Positions 32,870-41,018 of a stretch of 52,196 nucleotides of DNA are shown here, one piece after another. The position numbers and the translations under genes were made by a program. Source of the stretch: Flavobacteriales bacterium (GTDB taxonomy: Bacteria; Bacteroidota; Bacteroidia; Flavobacteriales_G; Salibacteraceae); NCBI GenBank assembly GCA_013204105.1, contig JABMOM010000024.1:1-52196 (forward strand). Direction: 5' to 3'. Below the pieces are notes generated by a model. It had not been told where the DNA came from, did not search any database, and was given only the letters and a program-made list of their open reading frames with translations. Each line of letters begins with the position of its first letter. The stretch's first letter is position 1.

Positions 32870-34222
32870 TTAGACCGTCATACTGAAGATCTGCGTTTCC
32901 GGTTTATTCCGGATCAATCGTTGGTCAAAGGCCATGCATATGTTGCGCACGTATGGCCTTCCTTCTTTCGTAACGTATATGGTGTTGTCTCTGACCTCTA
33001 CCAGATGATCCTTTTCCATTTCCGCAAGTATTCGAAGGTTTTCTGCAAGTGCGGAAGGGTCAAGCTCTTGTAGATCGGCCTTGAAATGGCACATAACATC
33101 AAGGATCAGCTTTCGGATGGCCAAATCTTCGTGGGATAGTTTGTGCCCCCGAAAGATTGGAAAACGCCCCTCCTTTACGCGTTCGAGGTATGCTTCCACT
33201 GTTTTTACATTCTGGGCAAATGCGGTCCACGTATCGCCGATGGCCGAAACGCCGAGGCCAACCATCAATTTGCTGGGTTGCGTAGTATACCCCATGAAAT
33301 TGCGATGCATCTCACCGCGTTGAAAGGCTCGCGTCAACTCTTCATCAGGAAGGGCAAAGTGATCCATGCCAACTTCTACGTAGCCCGCGTCGGTCAACAT
33401 CTCTTTTCCAAGCGCGTACATTTCGTGCTTCAACTCCGCTTCTGGAAGGTCCTTTTCAGTGAAGGAGCGCTGGCCTGGCTTCACCCACGGCACGTGTGCA
33501 TAGCTGTAGTATGCGATTCGATCAGGTCGAAGCAGATTGACCAAATCGATCGTATGCTCAATGCTCGATCGGGTCTGCAACGGCAGGCCATATACAAGGT
33601 CGTAGTTCACTGAAACGTAACCTACCTGTCTTGCCCAGTCTGTGACAAGCTTGACTTGTCCGAACGATTGAATGCGGTTGATGGTTTTCTGGACGACCGG
33701 ATCAAAATCCTGAATGCCTAGGCTTAGTCGTGAGAAGCCCAGATCATGCAATACTTTAAGATGTTCGAATGTCGTGCTCTTAGGGTTGGCTTCTAAGCTC
33801 ATCACCGCGTGCCTATCCATCTGAGAGCTAGCCTTTATCCCCTTGATCAACCGGGCAAGGTTGCGCGGATTGAAAAACGTAGGGGTACCGCCCCCGAGGT
33901 GGATCTCCTTGACCTTTGGCTTGTCTTCAAAGAGGTCAGTGTAGAGCTTCCACTCGCGCAACAGCGCATCGATGTAAGGACCCTCCACATTGTGATTGAC
34001 AGTAATCCTTGTCGTGCATCCGCAGAACGTGCACAGGCTCTCACAATAGGGCAAATGGATATAAATGCTTACCCCTTCCTGATCGTTATACAGATCGAAA
34101 CTTTGCTTGACCAAGGCACTCCATTCTGTCTCACTGGGGGGTGCGTCCCAATAAGGTACGGTTGGATAGCTCGTGTAGCGCGGGCCTGGAACATTGTATT
34201 TGTCAATCAATCTACTCATCAT
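32870..34222 (-). CDS. hemN: Oxygen-independent coproporphyrinogen III oxidase (radical SAM)
   Basis: 450 residues. Converts coproporphyrinogen III to protoporphyrinogen IX without oxygen. The radical SAM cluster motif is C60-x3-C64-x2-C67 in LPYCESLCTFCGC, with the fourth HemN cysteine C69; GGGTPTF follows, and the HemN C-terminal domain extends to the end. Start at one of two adjacent ATGs overlapping the upstream stop. It is the last gene of the cbb3 oxidase transcription unit, which makes sense because haem must be made at low oxygen when this oxidase is used. Confidence 0.94.
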   Translation of the reverse strand: MMSRLIDKYNVPGPRYTSYPTVPYWDAPPSETEWSALVKQSFDLYNDQEGVSIYIHLPYCESLCTFCGCTTRITVNHNVEGPYIDALLREWKLYTDLFEDKPKVKEIHLGGGTPTFFNPRNLARLIKGIKASSQMDRHAVMSLEANPKSTTFEHLKVLHDLGFSRLSLGIQDFDPVVQKTINRIQSFGQVKLVTDWARQVGYVSVNYDLVYGLPLQTRSSIEHTIDLVNLLRPDRIAYYSYAHVPWVKPGQRSFTEKDLPEAELKHEMYALGKEMLTDAGYVEVGMDHFALPDEELTRAFQRGEMHRNFMGYTTQPSKLMVGLGVSAIGDTWTAFAQNVKTVEAYLERVKEGRFPIFRGHKLSHEDLAIRKLILDVMCHFKADLQELDPSALAENLRILAEMEKDHLVEVRDNTIYVTKEGRPYVRNICMAFDQRLIRNKPETQIFSMTV

Positions 34223-34905
34223 CTACAGTCTGAAATTTCGTTAGACTCAATCCTAGCTTTTGGGCTTAAGTACGGAACGCCCAGGTTCATGCCACGAACG
34301 ATTAGTAATCCGCCCATTAGGAAGATCGTAATTGGGATTAGCTTTCTGAACCTCGAACGAGATTTGGGTGTCATGCTTTGAGAGAGTCTGCTTACTAACA
34401 AGAGTGCAGGCAGCGTCCCTGCACCAAAAGCAAGCATGAATATGGCTCCATCCCAGGGGGTGAATGTGCTCGCTGCACCTGCAACCCCTAAATAAACCAT
34501 CCCACATGGTAATATCCCATTGGCAATACCCATAAGGAACCGCACTTTAGATCTACCAATGCCTGCCCTGTGGATCCATCCCGAGAAACGAATAGAAATG
34601 CGTCCGATGGTCGATTCGAGGCGCTTGAACACCTTAGTGAGCGGGTAGATCAGTACGGATAGAATCAATAAAGCACCAATGATCAACGAAAAGGATTGCT
34701 GATAACCGAAGGCGTCAAAGCTTTGCCCTAAGGCGCCTGCCAACATTCCAAACACCATATACATAGACAGCCGCCCGGCGTGATGGAGCAGATCATTTTG
34801 CCAGCTCCCTTTGCCTTGATTGACGGCCAGCAAAATAGGTCCGCACATTCCCAAGCAATGCAGGCTGCCAAATAGACCAATCGATATGGCGACAAGGAGG
34901 TACAT
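34219..34905 (-). CDS. SafE/UreH-like membrane transporter of the cbb3 cluster
   Basis: 228 residues with six hydrophobic segments and the N-terminal motif FGSLHCLGMCGPILLAV of the sulfite exporter TauE/SafE-like (DUF2182/UreH-type) group; a second motif is ILPCGMVYLGVAGAAS. Members next to cco genes carry these Cys/His/Met residues and have been suspected of copper supply for the oxidase. The substrate is not shown here. Start 1 bp after the ccoH stop, and the stop overlaps hemN, so it belongs to the operon. Confidence 0.86.
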   Translation of the reverse strand: MYLLVAISIGLFGSLHCLGMCGPILLAVNQGKGSWQNDLLHHAGRLSMYMVFGMLAGALGQSFDAFGYQQSFSLIIGALLILSVLIYPLTKVFKRLESTIGRISIRFSGWIHRAGIGRSKVRFLMGIANGILPCGMVYLGVAGAASTFTPWDGAIFMLAFGAGTLPALLLVSRLSQSMTPKSRSRFRKLIPITIFLMGGLLIVRGMNLGVPYLSPKARIESNEISDCR

Positions 34906-34906
34906 A

Positions 34907-35347
34907 TCAGATCACAATGTCTTTGGTTAGGAAGAAGTTTTGTTCGCCGCTTTTCCAGGAAATATTCAATTTATAACGTCCCGAGCTCAGCAATTGGCGG
35001 GGGAAAAACATTCGCTTATTCGCATCCAATTCCAATGGAAAACTGCGATCAAGGCTTTGCTCACTTGGACGAAAGAAGGTGACTAAACCTCCCTCTATAT
35101 CGTATTCGAATGCTGTTGGAAAATTGAGCATGAGCCCTGTTTCGCCTTGCGCTATTGTTATCAGGTCCTGGAAGTCATCTCCATTGGCAGTCGCGTCAAT
35201 CCTGGATTGAAAAGCCACTTCTTGAGCGTAGTAGTCCTCCGAAACCAGATCGATATTGGTGTTAAAGCTCTGGTAAACGAAGTACAGGATGTACGTTGCG
35301 AACAAGATGAATACGATGGCTATGGCGTGTCCCCAATTGAATTTCAT
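34907..35347 (-). CDS. ccoH: CcoH/FixH-family cbb3 oxidase assembly protein
   Basis: 146 residues from the ATG at 35347; an earlier in-frame start adds a 25-residue unrelated stretch and is rejected. One membrane helix at about 6-28 (WGHAIAIVFILFATYILYFVYQSF), then a periplasmic FixH-type domain (DYYAQEVAFQSRIDA..., FPLELDANKRMFFPRQLLSSGRYKLNISW). FixH/CcoH stays with the assembled oxidase and supports its stability. Part of the cco operon directly after ccoG. Confidence 0.9.
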   Translation of the reverse strand: MKFNWGHAIAIVFILFATYILYFVYQSFNTNIDLVSEDYYAQEVAFQSRIDATANGDDFQDLITIAQGETGLMLNFPTAFEYDIEGGLVTFFRPSEQSLDRSFPLELDANKRMFFPRQLLSSGRYKLNISWKSGEQNFFLTKDIVI

Positions 35348-35354
35348 ATCTCTT

Positions 35355-36767
35355 TTATTTGACGGGTCCCATGAAGTTGGTCTTCGCGGTCTCCAGTTTC
35401 TTGTCTGCGTTATAAATCCCAATTTTCAGGTGTGTCTTGATCCCTTCCAGCGCCTGCCTTTCGAGGATGATAAACATCGCCCCTTCTAGCACAGCCTGAC
35501 TGTGCACAGTATCCATTGTTCCAATCATTTGAACATCCCCTTCGATTTCCTCCAATTTGAAGGCAACGGGAAAATCAAGGTTCGTTTTATTGATCACCTT
35601 GTAGTTGTACAGGTTGCTGATCCGTCCGTCCTCCTGTGTCTGATACATCACGCCGGGCGTACGAAGAATGCTCGTCTCGACGTCGGTTCTTCCCAGCAAT
35701 AAAGCGATGAAAATCATTACTAAAACAGTGAGAACAGCTATGTAGCCGATGATGCGGGTGGTCATGTGAAACTTGATTCCATTCGCTATGCTTTCCTCGG
35801 ATTTATAGCCGATGAGTCCTGCTTTCAAATGCACCGACTCCATCATGTGGTCGCATGCATCCATACAGGCGGTGCAATTCACACATTCCAACTGCGTTCC
35901 ATTGCGGATATCAATGCCCGTGGGACATACATATACGCATTGCCCGCAATCGATGCAATCTCCTTTGCCAATGGCCTCACGATCCTCGTTCTTCTTGAAT
36001 TTTGCCCTTCCCTCTTTGCGCTCACCTCGATGGTAGTCATAGGCAACCACCAATGAATTGCGATCGAGTAATACTCCCTGCAATCTGCCGTACGGGCAAA
36101 TCGTAGTACACACCTGTTCCCGAAGCTTGGCAAACACTCCGTAAAAGGCGACTGAAAAGACAATCATGGCAGTGAAGCCTCCGACGTGTTTGGTCACAGG
36201 TTCCGTCATGATCTTGAAGAGTTCCTCGCTTCCGATCAGATAGGCCAGAAAGGTGTTGCCAATGATAAAACTGATGATCAAAAAGATCAGGTGCTTGAGC
36301 GATTTCTTCCAGATCTTTTCGCCATTCCAATCCTGTTTATCGAGCTTCATCTGTTGCTTGTAGTCTCCTTCGATCAAGTATTCGACTTTGCGAAAAACCA
36401 TCTCCATGAAGATGGTCTGTGGGCAGACCCATCCGCAAAACAAACGTCCGAACACTACCGTGAACAGGATGACGAACACGATCGCTGCGATCATGGCAAA
36501 GACGAACAAATGGAAATCTTGAGGCCAAAAGATATTGCCGAAAATGACGAACTTCCTTTCCAAGATATCGAGCATCAGAAGCGGCTCTCCGTTGATGCGA
36601 TAGAATGGTCCGGAGAAAAGGATAGTCAGCAAAAAAATGCTGACTATCGTTCTGTAGTTCGTGAATTTACCCTTGGGCTTTTTCGGGTACACCCAAATGC
36701 GGTGACCCTTTTCATCTACCGTAGCAATGCTGTCCCTGAAAGACTCTTTATTTGGCTCCGCCGACAT
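35355..36767 (-). CDS. ccoG: Cytochrome c oxidase accessory protein CcoG (RdxA/FixG)
   Basis: 470 residues, a membrane polyferredoxin thought to reduce copper for the CcoN centre. Seen: NapH-like motif FCGWVCPQTIFMEMVFRK, further CxxxxxC pairs (TTICPYGRLQ), and two 4Fe-4S motifs CIDCGQCVYVCP and CVNCTACMDACD, with an Ig-like C-terminal domain (about 370-470). Five or six membrane helices. Coded between ccoP and ccoH as in other Bacteroidota. Confidence 0.95.
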   Translation of the reverse strand: MSAEPNKESFRDSIATVDEKGHRIWVYPKKPKGKFTNYRTIVSIFLLTILFSGPFYRINGEPLLMLDILERKFVIFGNIFWPQDFHLFVFAMIAAIVFVILFTVVFGRLFCGWVCPQTIFMEMVFRKVEYLIEGDYKQQMKLDKQDWNGEKIWKKSLKHLIFLIISFIIGNTFLAYLIGSEELFKIMTEPVTKHVGGFTAMIVFSVAFYGVFAKLREQVCTTICPYGRLQGVLLDRNSLVVAYDYHRGERKEGRAKFKKNEDREAIGKGDCIDCGQCVYVCPTGIDIRNGTQLECVNCTACMDACDHMMESVHLKAGLIGYKSEESIANGIKFHMTTRIIGYIAVLTVLVMIFIALLLGRTDVETSILRTPGVMYQTQEDGRISNLYNYKVINKTNLDFPVAFKLEEIEGDVQMIGTMDTVHSQAVLEGAMFIILERQALEGIKTHLKIGIYNADKKLETAKTNFMGPVK

Positions 36768-36772
36768 TTGTT

Positions 36773-37972
36773 CTATTCAACCAGCGTTACATCATCCGCC
36801 GCATCCGGAGTAGCACTTTCGGTTTCTCCCGAAGTGCTATCTGATGAAGGGATTTGTTCTTTGGTCGGTGATACTGTTTCAGCGGTTTCTTCTTCTTGCC
36901 ATAAGTCGCCTTGCGCCTCCTTTGCATTCTCCGGATTGGTTCCCTTAAGCGATTTGATGAAGCTGGACACCTGCTGAATCTTTTGCGGGTTGAGCTGGGC
37001 TTGCCAACTGACCATTCCCTTTTCAGGCACTCCGTACTTGATCGTTTTGTAGATGTCGTTCATTGAACCGCCGTTGATCCAATAATCATCTGTAAGGTTG
37101 GGGCCCACTCCTCCGGGCATTGAACCGCCCGATTCACCGTGACACGGCAGACAATAGAGCATAAAGATCTTTTGTCCGGCTGCCAAATCGCTTGCCTCGG
37201 CTAGAAAATCTACGTTGTTCTCATCCACTTCTACGTCCTGTATGGCGACGAATGCCGCCTTTGCTTCTTCAGCTTCGAGCAACTCCGCTTGGTACTCTTC
37301 CAGCTGGAGGTCGCCGTTTCCGGTGACGTGGTAGTGGAAAAAGTAAAGCACCCCTACGACGATAGAGAAGTAGAATCCGTAGAGCCACCATGGCGGCAGG
37401 TTGTTGTCCAACTCTCGAATGCCATCGTATTCATGATCCATAAGCACACCCTCTTCTTTCTCCAGTGGCACCGCGTCGGTGAGGAGGATGTTCACTTTAT
37501 CCATGAAGGATTCGGGCACTTTGCCTACTTCGTCTTTCAGCAGCATCTTCATCAGGCCATTCAGTTTTGCACTCAGGTAGATGAATGCGATGAAGAGGAA
37601 GAGGTTAAGAATAATGAGGGCGATGAAGCCTGTGTCGTTCATCTTTACCAATGCGTCAAAACTGCCATCCTGCGCATTCGCTTGTGATCCAAGGAGAACG
37701 AACAGCAGCGTCATCACTCCCGCACCTTTATTCCAGCGCATTTGCCAGATCCTTTGATTCGACACGATGGATTTGATTACTCCAGCTATCACTAGAATGG
37801 CGAGCAACTGAAAGATGGCAATCACCGCCAAGATGATGAACAAGGTTTCGTCACTGAGACCGGTACCGTTGATCAGGGCATTGCTGGCTGAGGCCTTTTG
37901 AGGCAAGAGGGCAACCAGACACACCAATGTGATCATGGCAGCTGCTTTTGTATTACTTCTCAAGCTTTTCAT
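36773..37972 (-). CDS. ccoP: cbb3-type cytochrome c oxidase subunit CcoP (mono-haem)
   Basis: 399 residues. Hydrophobic N-terminus with a signal-like segment and helices at about 42-69, 83-98, 113-136 and 195-215, then a periplasmic cytochrome c domain with a single haem site C274-x-x-C277-H278 (MLYCLPCHGES) and a distal Met probably in EKGMVSW. Proteobacterial CcoP has two haem sites; only one is present here, with an extended, extra-helix N-terminus, as in other Bacteroidota. The last 45 residues are acidic and disordered. Confidence 0.93.
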   Translation of the reverse strand: MKSLRSNTKAAAMITLVCLVALLPQKASASNALINGTGLSDETLFIILAVIAIFQLLAILVIAGVIKSIVSNQRIWQMRWNKGAGVMTLLFVLLGSQANAQDGSFDALVKMNDTGFIALIILNLFLFIAFIYLSAKLNGLMKMLLKDEVGKVPESFMDKVNILLTDAVPLEKEEGVLMDHEYDGIRELDNNLPPWWLYGFYFSIVVGVLYFFHYHVTGNGDLQLEEYQAELLEAEEAKAAFVAIQDVEVDENNVDFLAEASDLAAGQKIFMLYCLPCHGESGGSMPGGVGPNLTDDYWINGGSMNDIYKTIKYGVPEKGMVSWQAQLNPQKIQQVSSFIKSLKGTNPENAKEAQGDLWQEEETAETVSPTKEQIPSSDSTSGETESATPDAADDVTLVE

Positions 37973-37977
37973 ATTGG

Positions 37978-38151
37978 TTAGTCGTTTTCGTTTAATGGAA
38001 GGTTCTCAAGCTCTTCTACGTAGCCCTTTCTCATCAGCAGCACGTACACGAACAAGCCGAGAAAGAAGGTGAAGAAGATGAGGAAGGAGAGGATGGGGTA
38101 GATCTCTATCCCAGCAATTGAATCCATATGGTGTTTTACAAAATTCAGCAT
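37978..38151 (-). CDS. ccoQ: cbb3-type oxidase subunit CcoQ
   Basis: A 57-residue small membrane protein read directly from the gap between ccoNO and ccoP: it starts MLNFVKHHMDSIAGIEIYP, has one membrane helix (FLIFFTFFLGLFVYVLLM), and ends VEELENLPLNEND. This is the place and form of CcoQ, which stabilises CcoP in the complex. It lies 10 bp after the ccoNO stop and 5 bp before ccoP. Confidence 0.88.
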   Translation of the reverse strand: MLNFVKHHMDSIAGIEIYPILSFLIFFTFFLGLFVYVLLMRKGYVEELENLPLNEND

Positions 38152-38161
38152 GATCCTTCTT

Positions 38162-40309
38162 TTATTTAGTGGCTACGTCAGTAGATTCAATGTCGCGTCC
38201 CAATCGTTGCAAGTAGGCAATGAGGGCGATGATTTCGCGATCCGCTGGCACTTCGATTTGGTTGGAGGTCAAGAGGTCATCTACAATCTCTTGGGCTTGC
38301 GCGTTGAGATCTTGCACCGCCCGGTCTTCGTACCCCTGGGGATAAGGAACCCCGAGTGTGCGCATGGCGTTGATTTTGTCGGCGGTAGAGCTCATATCCA
38401 GTTGATCTTCGATCAACCACGGATAAGGGGGCATGATGGAACCTGGAGACATCGTCCTTGGGTCGAGCATGTGGTTGTAATGCCAGCTGTTCGGTTTGCG
38501 AAGCTTGGAGCCTCCTTCCCGCGCGAGGTCCGGGCCCGTGCGCTTGGAGCCCCACTGGAATGGGTGGTCGTACACAAACTCTCCCGCCTTGGAATACTCT
38601 CCATAGCGCTCCGTCTCACTTCTGAATGGACGGATCATCTGCGAGTGACAATTGTAGCATCCTTCACGGATGTATAGATCGCGCCCTTCTAATTCAAGCG
38701 GAGTATACGGCTTTACGCTACTGATGGTAGGAATGTTAGACTTGACCAACGCCGTTGGTATGATCTCAATCAATCCTCCAATGGAGACTGCGACAAGGGC
38801 TAGCACCATCAATACCATGGGCTTGCGCTCCAATGCTCGGTGCCAATACTCCCCTGCATGAGGTGTGTAATCCTTGGCGAGCGGAGCGGCTTGTGCTGGC
38901 TCATCCTTGATGAAGGAACCATTTTTAGCCGTAACCAGGAGGTTATAGACCATGACCAATACACCAACGATGTAGATGGCGCCTCCAAATGCGCGCATTA
39001 CATACATCGGCATCAACTGGGTGACCGTTTCAAGGAAGTTAGGGTAGGCAAGGAAGCCGTCAGGGGTGAACTCCTTCCACATCAAACTTTGCGTAAACCC
39101 GGCCCAGTACATTGGGATGGCGTAAAAAATGATTCCTAGTGTTCCAATCCAGAAATGGAAGTTGGCCAGTTTCATGGAGTGCAACTTGGTGTTCCACATC
39201 TTAGGAATAAGGAAATAGAGCATGCCGAAGGTCAAGAAACCATTCCAGCCCAGTCCTCCAATGTGCACGTGGGCGATTGTCCAGTCGGTAAAGTGGCTGA
39301 TGGCGTTGACGCTCTTAAGCGACATCATCGGCCCCTCGAACGTGGACATACCGTAGCACGTGATCGCAACGACCATGAATTTTAGAACGGCGCTGTCTCG
39401 CACCTTGTCCCACGCTCCTCTCAATGTGAGTAAGCCGTTGAGCATACCCCCCCATGAAGGAGCGATCAACATGATGGAGAAAACTACCCCTAGCGATTGG
39501 GCCCAATCTGGAAGAGCCGTATACAATAAGTGGTGAGGACCTGCCCAGATGTAGATGAAGATCAGTGCCCAAAAGTGGACGATGGAAAGCCGGTAGGAAT
39601 ACACTGGACGATTCGCAGCCTTCGGCACGAAGTAGTACATCAATCCGAGGTAAGGCGTGGTTAGAAAAAATGCAACTGCATTATGTCCATACCACCATTG
39701 TACCAAGGCGTCTTGCACACCTGCGTACCAGCTGTAACTCTTCAAGAAGGAAACGGGAAGTTCAAACGAATTAAAAATGTGAAGGATAGCTACGGTAACG
39801 AAGGTGGCTAGGTAGAACCAAATGGCTACATAGATGTGGCGCTCTCGTCGCTTGACAATGGTCATGATCATGTTAAGGCCAAAGACCACCCATAATAAGG
39901 TGATCGCAATGTCGATCGGCCATTCGAGTTCCGCATACTCCTTGCCCGTAGTATAACCCAGGGGAAGGGTTATGACTGCCGATAGAATGATCAACTGCCA
40001 ACCCCAAAAATTGACGTTAGAGAGCATGTCGCTCCACATCCTTGTTTTGAGTAGTCGTTGGAGGGAATAATAGACTCCCGCGAAAATGCCGTTACCGACG
40101 AATGCAAAAATCACCGCATTGGTGTGCAATGGTCGAATGCGTCCAAACGTCAGCCAGGAGATGGCCAAGTTGTCAGAAAAGAACTCCGCAAAAGCAAGCT
40201 GAAGCGCGGCGAGGAGTCCTACCAGCATACCAACAACTCCAAACGCCACCGTTGCGATGAGGAATTTGCGTACGATGCCGTTGTCATAGTTAAACTTCTC
40301 CATTTCCAT
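38162..40309 (-). CDS. ccoN: cbb3-type cytochrome c oxidase, fused CcoN-CcoO
   Basis: 715 residues; terminal oxidase reducing oxygen to water with proton pumping at low oxygen. Residues 1-460 are CcoN (12 or more helices) with haem and copper ligands visible as H62 (RPLHTN), H209 (WYGHN), H259/H260 (GPHH) and H347/H349 (AHVHIGG). Residues 490-715 are CcoO, with one helix near 498-518 and the haem c site C551-x-x-C554-H555 (CYNCHSQM). The fusion is typical for Bacteroidota. Start ATG at 40309 or two codons later. It follows ccoS by 3 bp. Confidence 0.96.
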   Translation of the reverse strand: MEMEKFNYDNGIVRKFLIATVAFGVVGMLVGLLAALQLAFAEFFSDNLAISWLTFGRIRPLHTNAVIFAFVGNGIFAGVYYSLQRLLKTRMWSDMLSNVNFWGWQLIILSAVITLPLGYTTGKEYAELEWPIDIAITLLWVVFGLNMIMTIVKRRERHIYVAIWFYLATFVTVAILHIFNSFELPVSFLKSYSWYAGVQDALVQWWYGHNAVAFFLTTPYLGLMYYFVPKAANRPVYSYRLSIVHFWALIFIYIWAGPHHLLYTALPDWAQSLGVVFSIMLIAPSWGGMLNGLLTLRGAWDKVRDSAVLKFMVVAITCYGMSTFEGPMMSLKSVNAISHFTDWTIAHVHIGGLGWNGFLTFGMLYFLIPKMWNTKLHSMKLANFHFWIGTLGIIFYAIPMYWAGFTQSLMWKEFTPDGFLAYPNFLETVTQLMPMYVMRAFGGAIYIVGVLVMVYNLLVTAKNGSFIKDEPAQAAPLAKDYTPHAGEYWHRALERKPMVLMVLALVAVSIGGLIEIIPTALVKSNIPTISSVKPYTPLELEGRDLYIREGCYNCHSQMIRPFRSETERYGEYSKAGEFVYDHPFQWGSKRTGPDLAREGGSKLRKPNSWHYNHMLDPRTMSPGSIMPPYPWLIEDQLDMSSTADKINAMRTLGVPYPQGYEDRAVQDLNAQAQEIVDDLLTSNQIEVPADREIIALIAYLQRLGRDIESTDVATK

Positions 40310-40312
40310 AGG

Positions 40313-40474
40313 TTATGAGTTTTGGTTGTTAGGTTCTTGATCGTCAAACAGGATGCGCACAGAGGGTGAATAGTCGTCATCGTATTGATTGTTTCGGATC
40401 GCCCAGATAAAGGCTCCTAAAAACCCAAGGGCAATGAGAAGGCTCACCACAATGTGTATGATCATAACGCTCAT
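40313..40474 (-). CDS. ccoS: cbb3 oxidase maturation protein CcoS
   Basis: A 53-residue protein read directly from the sequence: MSVMIIHIVVSLLIALGFLGAFIWAIRNNQYDDD..., one membrane helix followed by the GQYDD-like motif of CcoS (here NNQYDDDYSP). CcoS is needed for inserting haem and copper into CcoN. It is the first gene of the long operon ccoS-NO-Q-P-G-H-safE-hemN running down to 32870. In related genomes ccoI commonly precedes it; here ccoI lies 6.3 kb away. Confidence 0.9.
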   Translation of the reverse strand: MSVMIIHIVVSLLIALGFLGAFIWAIRNNQYDDDYSPSVRILFDDQEPNNQNS

Positions 40475-40517
40475 AGAATTCAAGATTTTTCGTTGCGGAC
40501 AAAGATGCCGTCATTGC

Positions 40518-40565
40518 CAAAGGCATTTAATGACAACTGCGGGAGCAGAAGCTGATAAATGTCAG
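40518..40565 (-). promoter_or_regulatory. Candidate CRP/FNR-type site and -7 box of the cco operon
   Basis: CTGA-TAAATG-TCAG (40552-40565) has the symmetric N6 spacing of CRP/FNR sites with the outer base changed. On the reverse strand the best -7-like box is TGCCTTTG (40518-40525); its start site near 40513 would put the dyad centre around -45. A second, broader inverted repeat ACAACTG/CAGTTGT (40533-40569) overlaps. Together they occupy most of the 157-bp gap between ccoS and blaI. Confidence 0.35.
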
Positions 40566-40602
40566 TTGTATGTAACCCAGTCATGCCGTGTCTTCTAAAC
40601 TT

Positions 40603-40624
40603 TATAACTGATTTTTCAGTTTAT
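40603..40624 (+). promoter_or_regulatory. Operator of the first blaI-M56 operon
   Basis: A 22-bp dyad TATAACT-N8-AGTTTAT with perfect inner core AACTGA-TTTT-TCAGTT, 7 bp before the blaI ATG and overlapping the -7-like box TTTATTTG (40620-40627). The same arrangement of half-sites, at the same spacing, precedes the second blaI gene at 46661-46682. Confidence 0.65.
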
Positions 40625-40631
40625 TTGCCTC

Positions 40632-41018
40632 ATGGAAGAATTATTAACGTCGACGGAAGAGCGGATCATGCAGATCATTTGGCGACTGGAAAAGGCATTT
40701 GTCAAAGACATCATTGACGAACTCCCGGCGCCAAAACCCCCGTACAACACGGTTTCTTCTGTGGTTCGCCTGCTCGAACAAAAGGGTTACCTCGGACATA
40801 AAGCTTACGGTCGTGCACATGAGTACCACCCCCTGATTCCGAAAAAAGACTACTCCAAGTTGACCTTCCGAAAATTGCTCAGCAGCTATTTTGAAGGCTC
40901 TTATCAATCTCTCGTCTCCTACATCGTGAATGAAGAAAAGCTCAGCGTAAAAGAGATCAAAGAACTCGAAAGCCTGATTTCACTTCAACGAAAGGAAAAC
41001 CAAAGCAAGAACCCATGA
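40632..41018 (+). CDS. BlaI/MecI/CopY-family repressor
   Basis: 128 residues. Winged-helix domain at 1-75 with recognition region PKPPYNTVSSVVRLLEQKGYL and wing HKAYGRAHEYHPL, then a helical dimerisation domain with LLSSYFEGSYQSL, the place where BlaI is cleaved by its M56 partner. It resembles the repressor at 46273-46650 closely through the DNA-binding helices. Its stop overlaps the start of the M56 gene by ATGA, so the repressor and its inactivating protease are made together. Near-leaderless promoter and operator directly upstream. Confidence 0.92.
   Translation: MEELLTSTEERIMQIIWRLEKAFVKDIIDELPAPKPPYNTVSSVVRLLEQKGYLGHKAYGRAHEYHPLIPKKDYSKLTFRKLLSSYFEGSYQSLVSYIVNEEKLSVKEIKELESLISLQRKENQSKNP

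Noticed and set aside
36186-36977. Open reading frame of 263 codons opposite ccoG and ccoP
   Set aside because: Shadow of two certain genes; composition is the antisense of membrane segments and no motif is visible.
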